A stretch of DNA of 64,000 nt from CAVXWV01 sp963695415 (GCA_963695415.1 CAVOGL010000007.1:434001-498000), one strand, 5' to 3'. Numbered from the stretch's first letter, positions 8,131 to 17,596 are shown. Numbers and translations are program-made. Notes: a model not told the origin generated them from the letters alone.

Positions 8131-9563
8131 ATAAACCAATACCTGTGCAGCAAAGGCTGCCATTTCATTTTAAGATGGGTGAGAGGCGTATTGTACTGAT
8201 CAGTGGCGATCTCATCATGGGTTCCCTGGCTCTTATGTTCTCAATTTTCTGGTGGGATCGCAGCACCCGGTTTCTAGACATAAATTTCTCTTACTTACAG
8301 AGCAAGGGGTATTTGTGGTTTTACCTATTACCTGTAATCTGGATATTCTTAATGGTAGATTTATATGATTTACGCAGGGCATTGAGTTGGAAGAGAACTA
8401 TCCGAGGCATCATCACTTCGGCTCTTATAACTCTTGGTGTTTATGCCGTAATCTATGTGATTTATGCGAGTTCACCTGAGACGCTTATGCCCCGGCTTAG
8501 TGTTGCCATATTTATCGTTTCCGCATCCATATTGACCCTGGTCTGGAGAATGGTATTCATCTGGATATTCTCTTCGGTGCGCTTCTTACGCCGCGTATTG
8601 ATTGTCGGTGCGGGTAGAGCTGGAACAGCATTTCTTGACGAGGTGACCACGATTCATCCAATTCCTTATCGATTGATCGGAATCATCGATGATGATCCGG
8701 AAAAATTAGGGAAGTCGTTCAATGATGTAAAAGTAATCGGGAACAGTGCTAATTTGTTGGCTATTTGTGTAGAAAATGAGATTTCGGACATCATTGTAGC
8801 CATCACTGGACCGATGCAAAGTGATTTATTCCAGGCAATATTAGAGGCACAAGAAAACGGATTCTCAATTTCTCGGATGCCGGTGATGTTTGAGGAACTT
8901 ACTGGTCGTGTACCAATACAGACATTAGAAGCAGATTGGATATTGCGTACTTTTATCGACCAGGCTCGAATTGGCGGTTTCTTCGAGTTATTTAAGCGTA
9001 TCATCGATATTTTTGGTGGTCTGCTAGGCACGCTGATGTTCGTCATCTCTTTTCCGTTTATCGGATTTCTCATACTATTAGATGATGGCTGGCCTCTGAT
9101 ATACACACAGGTGCGCTCTGGAAAAGGAGGAAAACCGTATAAGATCCTAAAATACCGGACTATGCGCGTAGATGCTGAGGCGGATGGTCGCCCACGTTGG
9201 GCAAAAGAAGACGATGTCAGGGCTACCCGAATTGGTAGAATTTTGAGGAAGACCCACATTGATGAATTACCGCAATTCATAAATGTCTTGAATGGTGACA
9301 TGAGCCTGGTTGGACCACGGGCTGAACGTCCTGAATTGGTTGAGCTGTTCCAAAAAAGTGTGCCTTTTTACCGCGCCAGATTGTTGGTAAAACCAGGCAT
9401 CACAGGATGGGCACAGATTAATTATGGATATGCTTCAACAGTTGAAGAGACGATGATTAAGTTGGAATATGATCTTTATTACATAATGCATAAGAATTTG
9501 GTGATGGATACACTGATCCTCATCCGCACACCTTCAATGATGTTGGGGTTTCGAGGTCGGTGA
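8127..9563 (+). CDS. Polyprenyl-phosphate sugar phosphotransferase (WbaP/ExoY-type)
   Basis: 478 residues. Five N-terminal membrane helices (about 25-150) are followed by a Rossmann-like middle domain (VLIVGAGRAGTAFLDE near 150) and a further membrane hairpin near 295-320. The C-terminal catalytic bac_transf domain has KILKYRTMRVDAEAD, RKTHIDELPQFINVLNGDMSL, VGPRAERPE and KPGITGWAQINYGY. These enzymes move a sugar-1-phosphate from a UDP-sugar to undecaprenyl phosphate and so start synthesis of a surface polysaccharide repeat unit. It is translationally coupled to the glycosyltransferase before it and overlaps the region leading into the aminotransferase. The sugar moved (glucose, galactose or an amino sugar) cannot be read from sequence. 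Confidence 0.92.
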   Translation: MNKPIPVQQRLPFHFKMGERRIVLISGDLIMGSLALMFSIFWWDRSTRFLDINFSYLQSKGYLWFYLLPVIWIFLMVDLYDLRRALSWKRTIRGIITSALITLGVYAVIYVIYASSPETLMPRLSVAIFIVSASILTLVWRMVFIWIFSSVRFLRRVLIVGAGRAGTAFLDEVTTIHPIPYRLIGIIDDDPEKLGKSFNDVKVIGNSANLLAICVENEISDIIVAITGPMQSDLFQAILEAQENGFSISRMPVMFEELTGRVPIQTLEADWILRTFIDQARIGGFFELFKRIIDIFGGLLGTLMFVISFPFIGFLILLDDGWPLIYTQVRSGKGGKPYKILKYRTMRVDAEADGRPRWAKEDDVRATRIGRILRKTHIDELPQFINVLNGDMSLVGPRAERPELVELFQKSVPFYRARLLVKPGITGWAQINYGYASTVEETMIKLEYDLYYIMHKNLVMDTLILIRTPSMMLGFRGR

Positions 9564-9586
9564 ATCAACCGCTATTAGAGGAAAAT

Positions 9587-10774
9587 ATGCCTGCTTTTTT
9601 GGGTTCGAAACCATTGTTTGATCGTAAGATCCAAATCGTAAAACCTGTACTTCCTGAAATTGCGACAATGGATGAGGGTGTTCATTCCATTCTACAATCT
9701 GGAAGCGTTACAAAAGGTAAGTACCTGGAAGAATTCGAAAATCGTATTGCTGAACACTTAAATGTAAAACATGCAGTTGGGGTATCATCCTGCACGACTG
9801 GTCTGATGCTTGGGTACCAGGCTTTAGGATTAACGGGTGAAGTCATCGTCCCTAGTTTCACCTTTATGGCGAGTGTCAGTTCGCTGGTATGGTGTGGACT
9901 CAAACCAGTTTTTGTTGATGTAGATGCTGAAACCACCAACATCGACCCGGAATTGATCCATTCTGCAATTTCGCCTCGTACCTGTGCAATAGTGGCTGTG
10001 CATAATTTTGGAAATCCGGCTCAAATCATGGAGCTGGTCAATATTGCTCAGAAATATAATTTAATGCTCATTTTCGATGCTGCTCACGGTTTTGGATCAC
10101 TCTACGGAGGAAATCCTGTTGGGTCGCAAGGTGATTTGCAGGTTTTCAGCATGAGCCCTACGAAATTATTGATCACAGGTGAAGGTGGAATAGTTGCCAC
10201 GAACGATGATCTGGTGGCAAATAGAGTGCGGATTGGCAGGGAGTACGGAAACGATGGCAATTATGGTTCTGTTTTTGCCGGGATAAACGCCAGGTTGGCA
10301 GAGTTCAATTCTTTGTTAGGTATTCACAGCCTGGATTTATTAGAATCTGCTGCACAGAGCAGGAACAAAACCGCTGAACGATATCGAGATCAATTGGCAG
10401 ATCTGCCGGGTATCGGTTTCCAAAAGGTCTCAACTGGCAACCGATCTTCTTACAAAGATTTCTCAATCACGGTAGAAAAGGAGAAATTCGGATTAAGTAG
10501 GGACGAATTGGGCATGGTATTATCATACGATAATATTGACACGCGAAAGTACTATTCGCCTCCTGTCCATCTTCATGCTGCCTATAAGGAATTCAGGCAA
10601 GGTACTCAGTTGGAGAACACTCTGTATTTATCGGAAACTAGTCTGAGTCTTCCCATTTGGACCAATATGGATGAAACAATTATTGATGGTATTTGTGATG
10701 CAATCAGGCATGTTTTTGACCATTCAAAGCAGATCCAGAATAAACTAACCAACAAAGTGGTTGGATCGAAGTAA
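9587..10774 (+). CDS. DegT/DnrJ/EryC1/StrS sugar aminotransferase
   Basis: About 395 residues from ATG 9587, which has AGAGGA at a proper distance; an in-frame GTG at 9560 that overlaps the previous stop would add nine residues. A PLP-dependent fold-type I enzyme: SSCTTGLMLGYQALGL binds PLP phosphate, IFDAAHGFGSLYGG holds the aspartate contacting the ring nitrogen, and SPTKLLITGEGG carries the Schiff-base lysine. The family aminates keto-sugars bound to nucleotides, normally with glutamate as donor. Its place beside a sugar phosphotransferase and an SDR epimerase implies that the glycan made here contains an amino sugar. Its stop overlaps the next start by 1 base. Confidence 0.92.
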   Translation: MPAFLGSKPLFDRKIQIVKPVLPEIATMDEGVHSILQSGSVTKGKYLEEFENRIAEHLNVKHAVGVSSCTTGLMLGYQALGLTGEVIVPSFTFMASVSSLVWCGLKPVFVDVDAETTNIDPELIHSAISPRTCAIVAVHNFGNPAQIMELVNIAQKYNLMLIFDAAHGFGSLYGGNPVGSQGDLQVFSMSPTKLLITGEGGIVATNDDLVANRVRIGREYGNDGNYGSVFAGINARLAEFNSLLGIHSLDLLESAAQSRNKTAERYRDQLADLPGIGFQKVSTGNRSSYKDFSITVEKEKFGLSRDELGMVLSYDNIDTRKYYSPPVHLHAAYKEFRQGTQLENTLYLSETSLSLPIWTNMDETIIDGICDAIRHVFDHSKQIQNKLTNKVVGSK

Positions 10775-12371
10775 TGGGAAGAAATCGTTTGCCAGGAAAA
10801 TTAACCTTTGAAAGTTTTGTCCGTATGATTGCGGACACACTAATCGTAAATTTTTCACTTCTCTTAGCGTTTTCTGCCAGATTATTGTATATTGTCGCTT
10901 ACGGTAATCCTGCTGCAAATATCAATTACCGGTTTACACTATGGGAGTATATTCGGGCTTACGGTAACAACGCCTGGTTGTTGACAATTATTAGCCTTGT
11001 TGTGTTTACAATCAGTGGTTTCTATACCTATGGTCGGGCATATAGAAGCCGTTACAAATATGTGGTGGTGATTCAAGCGGTGAGTTCTGGCTTACCTCTT
11101 GTTCGGTCTGGTAACTTTTCTGTCTCAGGGCTTTTTATTTGATTTCCTAGCGCCTTTATTCAACATCCCCCGTGGGGTGCTTCTTATGGCGTGGATTCTG
11201 ACCGCAGTATTCCTGGTTATTGCGCGAGCCTGGGCAACCATGTGGAGAAGGGTTATCCATAAGGAAGATCTGGAGTTGGGCATGTCAGGTGACCAGGCGA
11301 TAAAAAAAATCCTGGTGATAGGTGGAGCCGGTTACATAGGTTCAGCTTTGCTGCCTCTATTACTAGAAAGAGAATACGAGGTAAGGTTGTTGGATTTGCT
11401 TCTCTATGGCATCGAGCCCATTGAGGAGCATATTAACCATCCAAAATTGGAACTTCTACAAGAGGACTTCCGCTCGATTGACAAAGTTGTTGAGGCGATG
11501 CGAGGAGTTGATGCGGTAATCCATTTGGGTGGAATTGTGGGTGATCCAGCATGTGCGTTGGATGAAAAATTAACTATTGATATTAATATTATGGCTACCA
11601 GAATGATTGCTGAAGTAGCCAAGGGCAGCGGTGTGCGCACCTTCATTTTTGCGAGCACTTGTTCGGTTTATGGTGCTAATGATCAGATGCTGGACGAAAA
11701 ATCAGAACTCAATCCGGTTTCTTTATATGCTCGAAGCAAGATAGCGTCTGAGAGGGTATTGTTGAATATGGCAGATGAGAATTTCTCGCCTGTCATTTTG
11801 AGACTGAGCACTATTTACGGTTTGTCTGGGAGAACTCGGTTTGACCTTGTAGTGAATTTACTAACGGCGAAAGCTTTCGTGGATGGAGAGATAACCATAT
11901 ATGGAGGCAACCAATGGCGTCCCTTCTTGCATGTAGAGGATGCTGCAAAGGCGATTTCCACCGTCATTGATGCGCCTATCGGAATGGTTCGCAGTGAGAT
12001 ATTTTAATGTGGGCTCAAATGATCAAAATTATACAATTGACCAGATTGGAGAACTCATTTTACAGTTTGTTCCTGAAGCCCACATTGTCAAATTGGGTGA
12101 AGATGTTGACAAACGGAATTATTGGGTAAATTTTAATAAGCTTTCCAATGCTTTGGGTTATCGACCGGATTGGTCGATCGAGCGGGGCATCAAGCAGGTG
12201 TTGGATGCTTTGAAAAGCGGGACATTAGACGATTACCGCAGTGCTCAATACAGTAACGTGAAATTCCTGACAGAAGAAGGCATTTACAGGCTGGCAAAAA
12301 CTGAAAATGGGATGGCATACGAATTATTAAACGGTGACTCTTCTGGAAATTCGGTCCTGTTGAAAATATAA
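10774..12371 (+). CDS. Membrane-anchored NAD-dependent epimerase/dehydratase (two apparent frameshifts)
   Basis: Three overlapping reading frames make one gene once single extra T residues are removed at 11085-11086 (TT) and 12002-12005 (TTTT); the repaired product is about 531 residues. Residues 1 to about 150 form four hydrophobic helices. The rest is an extended SDR: VIGGAGYIGSALLP for NAD binding, IHLGGIVGDPACALDE, catalytic Tyr/Lys in SLYARSK after ASTCSVYG, RLSTIYGLSGRTRFD, and after the second break FNVGSNDQNYTIDQIGE. It probably modifies a nucleotide sugar for the same glycan. Fusion of a CapD/FlaA1-like membrane region to a WcaG-type epimerase is uncommon but seems genuine, because the first break lies inside the membrane part. 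It is followed 4 bases later by femAB-like gene 1. Confidence 0.8.
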
Positions 12372-12375
12372 AGAT

Positions 12376-13374
12376 ATGAAGGAGATCAGTGCAAACCAAT
12401 GGGATACATTCCTGAGTGGTCTTGATGATGTACATCTCCTTCAGACAAGCGGTTGGGGGGTATTAAAATCAAAATTTGGTTGGAAACCTGAATTCCTGCT
12501 ACATGAAAATTCCGGCGCACAGGTATTATTTCGCAAGCTGCCTTTGGGATTGACATTTGCCTATATTCCAAAAGGTCCTGTCGGCAAACCCACGATTGGT
12601 TTCTGGAATGCAGTGCATGGTTTATGTAATCGCCATCATGCTATCTTCTTAAAAATCGAGCCAAATGTATGGGAGGTAAAAGAGCAATCAATCATTAAAT
12701 CATTATTGATCCCCGATGGCTGCATAGAAACAAATGCGGACATCCAGCCAAGAAATACCAGGGTGATAAATCTCCAGGGAACAGAGTCTCAAATCCTCGC
12801 CCAGATGAAACAAAAAACTCGATATAATATCCGTCTTTCCCAACGCAAGGGGATTAGCGTAAGGGACTCCGAGGATGTCATTAGGTTCCATAAAATGCTT
12901 CTAGCAACTGGAGAACGTGATGGTTTTGGGGTACACCATCTGGCTTACTACCAGGAGGCGTTTAGAATTTTTTCCCGTTTTAACAAATGTGTCCTATTGA
13001 TGGCAGAATTCGAGGATGAGCCAATCGCAGGTATTATGGTTTTCAAGAACCAGACAAGTGCATATTATTTTTATGGAGCGTCATTGGACAATCATAGGGA
13101 TAAAATGCCGACGTACCAGCTCCAGTGGGAGGCAATAAAATGGGCAAGGAATAATGGATGCAGGTATTACGATTTATGGGGAATACCCGATCAGCCTGAT
13201 GATCTTTTGGAACGGGATTTCTTGAGAAATCAGGGAGGTTTATGGGGGGTATACAGATTCAAGCGTGGGTTTGGTGGTGAGTCCCTTCGGACAGCAGGTT
13301 CCTGGGATTATGTTTATAAACCCTGGTGGTATAAAATTTATTTATTAGCCAGTCAGAAAAGAAACTATGGGTAA
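12376..13374 (+). CDS. FemAB/FemX-type aminoacyl ligase, copy 1
   Basis: 332 residues with the FemABX layout of two tandem GNAT folds. N-terminal motif LLQTSGWGVLKSKFGWKPEF, core motif MKQKTRYNIRLSQRKG near residue 150, and C-terminal YQLQWEAIKWARNNGCRYYDLWGIPD with LWGVYRFKRGFGGE. Known members move an amino acid from aminoacyl-tRNA to the peptide of lipid II-like precursors, building the cross-bridge of peptidoglycan. The amino acid used is not predictable. It overlaps copy 2 by 8 bases, and the pair shares motifs throughout, so they arose by tandem duplication, as FemA/FemB did. Confidence 0.87.
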   Translation: MKEISANQWDTFLSGLDDVHLLQTSGWGVLKSKFGWKPEFLLHENSGAQVLFRKLPLGLTFAYIPKGPVGKPTIGFWNAVHGLCNRHHAIFLKIEPNVWEVKEQSIIKSLLIPDGCIETNADIQPRNTRVINLQGTESQILAQMKQKTRYNIRLSQRKGISVRDSEDVIRFHKMLLATGERDGFGVHHLAYYQEAFRIFSRFNKCVLLMAEFEDEPIAGIMVFKNQTSAYYFYGASLDNHRDKMPTYQLQWEAIKWARNNGCRYYDLWGIPDQPDDLLERDFLRNQGGLWGVYRFKRGFGGESLRTAGSWDYVYKPWWYKIYLLASQKRNYG

Positions 13375-14485
13375 TTTCTGGAACGACGACTTGGCTCAGA
13401 TGCCAGGAGGCCATTTTCTGCAAACCTCACAATGGGCTGAGATCAAGCGGAAATTTGGGTGGAAACCACATTTCCTTTGTTGGGTTGAGTCAGGTGATGA
13501 AATAATAATGCTACCTTGGAAACCTGATCTTCGGGAAATAAGGGGTTTGGCTCTTGTGTTGGTACGATCTGTTCAGTTCGGTAAATTCGAATCCGGTTTT
13601 AGGTTTATCTATTCGCCAAAAGGACCATTATTAGATTGGGGGATTCCAGGACTGGCGGAAAAAGTGATAACTGATTTAGTTCAATTTGCGAAGTCTCAAG
13701 GTGCATTTGTAATTAAAATTGATCCCGATATCTCCCCAAGCTTGCGAGTGCGTAAAAATCAGGAGGGAATTGATGAACGTGTTGTTGATTTCTTGCCTTT
13801 GATAGGATGGCGGTATTCCCGAGAACAGGTTCAATTTCGAAACACCGTCAGAATCAACCTGGCGAAGCATGCTGATGAATTACTAATGAATATGAAGCAG
13901 AAAACTCGTTACAACATCCGTTTAGCTTCCAGGAAAGAAATCGTAATCCGCGAAGGGGATGAAACTGATTTTCCTTTATTATTCGATATGTATGCTATGA
14001 CTTCAGTCCGCGATGGTTTTGTTATCCGAGATCAAGATTATTATTTCACCGTGTGGAAAACTTTTATTGAGGAAGATATGTTGAATATCTTCATTGCTGA
14101 ATTTCAAACTGAGCCTGTCGCCGCGGTCATCATTATCAAATACGCTGGAAAAGCCTGGTACGTTTATGGAATGTCAACAGAAGCGCACCGTGAAAAAATG
14201 CCCAATTACCTCCTGCAGTGGGAAGCAATCAAACGAGCGAAAGATAATTATTGTTATAGTTATGATATGTGGGGAGCTCCTGAAAAAATGGATCCCTCAG
14301 ATCCATTATGGGGTGTCTATCGCTTTAAAGAGGGGTTTGGAGGTGAATTTTCGGAAACCATAGGTGCCTGGGATTACATAATTCGTCCTACGTATAACCG
14401 AGTTTTCAATCAGGTCTTGCCTTCATTTTTGAATATTCTCCGTCATAGAGGTCTATCAAAAACAGTTGAAATGGTGCAATCATGA
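13367..14485 (+). CDS. FemAB/FemX-type aminoacyl ligase, copy 2
   Basis: 372 residues, with the same two-GNAT architecture as the upstream copy: FLQTSQWAEIKRKFGWKPHF, MKQKTRYNIRLASRKEI near residue 180, MPNYLLQWEAIKRAKDN and YDMWGAPE...LWGVYRFKEGFGGEF. It is longer by an insert near residues 100-150. It probably adds the second residue of a cross-bridge, or aminoacylates a related lipid-linked acceptor. It overlaps the next gene by 4 bases (ATGA), so it is coupled to the PLP enzyme. Confidence 0.87.
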   Translation: MGNFWNDDLAQMPGGHFLQTSQWAEIKRKFGWKPHFLCWVESGDEIIMLPWKPDLREIRGLALVLVRSVQFGKFESGFRFIYSPKGPLLDWGIPGLAEKVITDLVQFAKSQGAFVIKIDPDISPSLRVRKNQEGIDERVVDFLPLIGWRYSREQVQFRNTVRINLAKHADELLMNMKQKTRYNIRLASRKEIVIREGDETDFPLLFDMYAMTSVRDGFVIRDQDYYFTVWKTFIEEDMLNIFIAEFQTEPVAAVIIIKYAGKAWYVYGMSTEAHREKMPNYLLQWEAIKRAKDNYCYSYDMWGAPEKMDPSDPLWGVYRFKEGFGGEFSETIGAWDYIIRPTYNRVFNQVLPSFLNILRHRGLSKTVEMVQS

Positions 14486-15462
14486 TTCAATTACCCAGGT
14501 TACGTTTTGTAAATTTACCTACGCCAATTCATCCGATGCCCAGGTTAAGTACCCGGCTGGGAGGACCTGAATTATGGATTAAAAGAGATGATCTGACTGG
14601 TCTGGCGTTGGGTGGAAATAAAACTCGCAAATTAGAATTCCTTGTTGCTGAGGCTCAGGCGAATGGGGCAAAAACGCTGATTACGGCTGGAGCAATGCAA
14701 TCCAATCATTGCCGGCAAACAGCCGCAATTGCTGCGAGAATGGGTATGGATTGCATCCTTGTATTGTCACCTTCGGATCAGAGCGGTTTATTGGAGCCTC
14801 ATCAATTTTCAGGGAATTTATTGCTTGATCATTTATTTGATGCTGAAATCGTCATCGCACAAACCGAAGACAGAGATAAATGTCTGAATTCTACTTATGA
14901 GATTGCCTGGGAGAATGGAAGGCGTCCTTATTTGATCCCTTACGGAGGTTCGACTCCCTTGGGCGCTTACAGCTATGCGTTGGCAATTCAGGAAATGCTC
15001 GACCAGGAGGTTAAGCCTGATTACATCATCTTTCCGACATCCTCTGGTGGCACACAGGCTGGAATGGTGGCAGGTGCAAAACTATATAGTTATGAAGGCA
15101 ATATTTATGGGATCAGTGTTGATAGCCCCGCAAATATCCTGAGTGAAAAAATAAGAAAACTCAGCACCGGCATCCTGGAGTTTCTGGGTAAAGATACGGA
15201 TTTACCTGAGGTGCATGTAAATGCCGATTACCTTGGCGGGGGATATGGTGTATTCGCTCATCCAGAAAGAGAAGCAATCCTTCTTTTTGCTCGAAATGAG
15301 GGTATCTTGCTTGACCCAGTTTACACTGGCAGAGCAGGGGCTGGTTTGATTGACCTGGTTCGGAAGGGATTTTTCAGAAGAGATCAATTGGTGCTTTTCT
15401 GGCACACCGGTGGCACTCCGGCGTTATTCGAGACAAATTACGCCCAACAATTGCTCTCATAA
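14482..15462 (+). CDS. PLP-dependent D-cysteine desulfhydrase / ACC deaminase family enzyme
   Basis: 326 residues of fold-type II PLP enzyme. Lysine motif GGNKTRKLEFLVAEA at about residues 44-58, AGAMQSNHCRQTAAIAA just after it, phosphate-binding TSSGGTQAGM near residue 190, and C-terminal FWHTGGTPALF. The family includes D-cysteine desulfhydrase (pyruvate, H2S and ammonia from D-cysteine) and 1-aminocyclopropane-1-carboxylate deaminase. I favour the first because of the general sequence style, but the choice is not proved. It is coupled to the second FemAB gene and is the last gene of the plus-strand run that starts at the T-box. Release of enamine intermediates by such an enzyme would explain a nearby ridA. 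Confidence 0.82.
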   Translation: MIQLPRLRFVNLPTPIHPMPRLSTRLGGPELWIKRDDLTGLALGGNKTRKLEFLVAEAQANGAKTLITAGAMQSNHCRQTAAIAARMGMDCILVLSPSDQSGLLEPHQFSGNLLLDHLFDAEIVIAQTEDRDKCLNSTYEIAWENGRRPYLIPYGGSTPLGAYSYALAIQEMLDQEVKPDYIIFPTSSGGTQAGMVAGAKLYSYEGNIYGISVDSPANILSEKIRKLSTGILEFLGKDTDLPEVHVNADYLGGGYGVFAHPEREAILLFARNEGILLDPVYTGRAGAGLIDLVRKGFFRRDQLVLFWHTGGTPALFETNYAQQLLS

Positions 15463-15497
15463 CTCAGAAACCTAGAGATAAATTATGTTAATCAAAT

Positions 15498-16820
15498 CTA
15501 CCTACCTTGAAGTAGGTGTTTCTTGAAATAGGACCAGCGGTAATAATATCTTCTGTAAGCCATCCTTTTGTATTGTTCTAACTGTTCTTTTGTCAGGGCT
15601 GGGTGTTTGTAGACCAGTTTGTATTGCGTATAGTTTTCCAGGTTCTGGTCAACCCCAAAATCTTCCTTTTCAGTTGTCAATGTCTTGAACCAGGGTGTGC
15701 CAGGGTAAGGGGTGGCAATGGTGAATTGAGCGCCGTAAGTATTCAATTTCACCGCATAATTTATGGTTTCTTGGATGGTGTCTGGAGAGTCATGAAAATA
15801 ACCCAAAATATAAAAACCGAGAACATCAATGCCATTCTTTTCACATTCCCTGATCATCGCTTCCTGATGTACCAGATTATCAGGAATTCTGTTTGAATTT
15901 CTCATAACTGTGCTGTTTCCCGATTCGATCCCAATTTTTATGGCATCACAACCAGCAGCAGCCATTTTCTGAATCAAACCGGCGTTCAAAAACCTGGGGT
16001 GCGTCTCACATACCCAATTAAGTCGGAAGTCATGGGAAAGGATTAATTCACAAAAATGATCGATACGATCTATGTCAATCGAGAAAATTGGGTCTCGGAA
16101 TAACACCCTCTCCATCTGATATTTTTGGCGAAGATACGTGAGTTCCTCAAAGATATTTTCAGGAGAACGCGAACGCACACGAGTACCTTGTACCAGAGGG
16201 TATGTGCAGTAATACTTGCACGACATTGGACATCCCCTGCTTCCCAGGACCGGGAATGATCTACCGGTCTGTCTTCCAGGTAAGGTATAACGGGACTTGT
16301 TCAAGTCGATATGATCCCAATCTGGAAAGGGCACATTGTTTAGGTCTGTCACGTTTCCAGCTTCGATATCACCTTCGATTTTAGAAAGATCGACCTTATC
16401 GATGATGTTTTCAGGTTCACCCATTATCCTGAAATCACCCTTCCCTTCATACAGTTCCGGATTGCCAGTGATCATGGCACCGATAAAACCAACGCGTTTT
16501 TCTGGATTAAGTTCCTTGATTTTCTTACCCCAGGATAATTCCAGGTTGAAATTCGTGATTGAAGTAGGGATCAGGATAACATCGGCTGATTTATCAAGCT
16601 GGTTTTCACTATAGGTAACGGTATGTCCCAGCTGTTTTAGAATTGATGATACATATCCAGGCAGGAGTTCAGGATAATCCATCAATGAGCGTTTGACTCT
16701 CATCAAAATTCTCGACAACAGGTCTTCGCCAAATTCATTGACTGTACCATAACCCCCATTGGTATCTTTGTTCGACCTCCCGGCGTGCTTGTTAAAAACT
16801 TGTAAAACCTGTATTCTCAT
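15498..16820 (-). CDS. B12-binding-domain radical SAM protein with CX3CX3C cluster motif
   Basis: 440 residues. The N-terminal region (about 1-160) resembles a cobalamin-binding domain (LPGYVSSILKQLGHTVTY, ILIPTSITNF, VGFIGAMITGNPELY) but has no DxHxxG histidine. The radical SAM barrel follows: the cluster motif reads RGCPMSCKYYCTYP at about residues 195-208, so the cysteines are spaced CX3CX3C, not the classic CX3CX2C. Further motifs are FRDPIFSID, GCDAIKIGIESGN and GFYILGYFHDSPDTIQETI. Family members modify lipids, hopanoids or antibiotics. It is the last gene of a minus-strand unit with the WecG-type transferase (4-base overlap) and the transglutaminase, so a role in envelope glycolipid chemistry is inferred. 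Confidence 0.85.
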   Translation of the reverse strand: MRIQVLQVFNKHAGRSNKDTNGGYGTVNEFGEDLLSRILMRVKRSLMDYPELLPGYVSSILKQLGHTVTYSENQLDKSADVILIPTSITNFNLELSWGKKIKELNPEKRVGFIGAMITGNPELYEGKGDFRIMGEPENIIDKVDLSKIEGDIEAGNVTDLNNVPFPDWDHIDLNKSRYTLPGRQTGRSFPVLGSRGCPMSCKYYCTYPLVQGTRVRSRSPENIFEELTYLRQKYQMERVLFRDPIFSIDIDRIDHFCELILSHDFRLNWVCETHPRFLNAGLIQKMAAAGCDAIKIGIESGNSTVMRNSNRIPDNLVHQEAMIRECEKNGIDVLGFYILGYFHDSPDTIQETINYAVKLNTYGAQFTIATPYPGTPWFKTLTTEKEDFGVDQNLENYTQYKLVYKHPALTKEQLEQYKRMAYRRYYYRWSYFKKHLLQGR

Positions 16821-17596
16821 GGCGAGGGTCTGTATTCAACACCCGTTAATCTCTGTAATAAAACTCTATAGATGAATAATGGGATTCCTACTAAATAGCG
16901 TTTTGCATAACGTCGAGGGGATTTTAACAGTCTGGCAGCCCACTCCAGGAAATAATTATTTTTCCAATGCGGACCTCTGGGATTTCTTCCCATCAGAACA
17001 TCAAATAATCCACCGCACGTAATCGCTAATTTTATATCCAGTTCTCCCCGGAAATGATTAAGCCATTTCTCCTGGATAGGCATTCCAAAGCCAACGAATA
17101 GGATATCGGGTTTCAATCGGTTTATCTCATTTATCACCTGAGAGTTCTCTGGATTTCCACGTTCTTTCGATTTATAACCATGTTCAGTTCCTAGGATTTT
17201 TAAATTGGGATATCGGCTCTCAAACAATGCTGCTGAACCCTTCGCAGATTCGGGATGGTTGCCGAGGAAATACCATGAGAAACCTTCCCTTTCGCTAATT
17301 TCTGCGAACCGATCAATCCAATCTGCCAGAGTGAATCGTTGCGGCAACGGTTTACCCAATAATTGCGAACCTAATAAAACCCCATATCCATCACAATAAA
17401 CCATGTCTGATTGGTTTAGGAAATCACGGAACCACTCGTTTTCATAAGCGATGTTCAGACCCATTATATGAACATGGGTAATAGTTCCTTGATGGTGGGT
17501 ATGAAGAATCTCAACAATCCTTTTAAGTGCTTCTTCCAAAGAAATTGATGTGACCTGAACCCCCAGAATTGACACTGACTCCATTTTAGAAATCAT
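16817..17596 (-). CDS. WecG/TagA/CpsF family glycosyltransferase
   Basis: 259 residues of the GT26 family. Motifs: HVHIMGLNIAYEN, MVYCDGYGVLLGS (catalytic aspartate region), FLGNHPESAKGSAAL, PDILFVGFGMPIQEKW and a C-terminal basic tail LLKSPRRYAKRYLVG that docks on the membrane. Members move N-acetylmannosamine or N-acetylmannosaminuronic acid onto undecaprenyl-PP-GlcNAc. The start used overlaps the previous stop by 11 bases; an ATG at 17584 would give a non-overlapping start. It overlaps the radical SAM gene by 4 bases. Confidence 0.9.
   Translation of the reverse strand: MISKMESVSILGVQVTSISLEEALKRIVEILHTHHQGTITHVHIMGLNIAYENEWFRDFLNQSDMVYCDGYGVLLGSQLLGKPLPQRFTLADWIDRFAEISEREGFSWYFLGNHPESAKGSAALFESRYPNLKILGTEHGYKSKERGNPENSQVINEINRLKPDILFVGFGMPIQEKWLNHFRGELDIKLAITCGGLFDVLMGRNPRGPHWKNNYFLEWAARLLKSPRRYAKRYLVGIPLFIYRVLLQRLTGVEYRPSP

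Noticed and set aside
8666..9301. A 211-codon open frame on the minus strand
   Set aside because: It lies wholly inside the sugar phosphotransferase gene, has no recognisable motif and is serine/arginine/proline-rich as expected from an antisense shadow.
15505..15525. Hairpin ACCTAC/GTAGGT at the junction of the convergent desulfhydrase-like and radical SAM genes, as a terminator
   Set aside because: Six-bp stem only, lying inside the end of the radical SAM coding region and without a proper T run.
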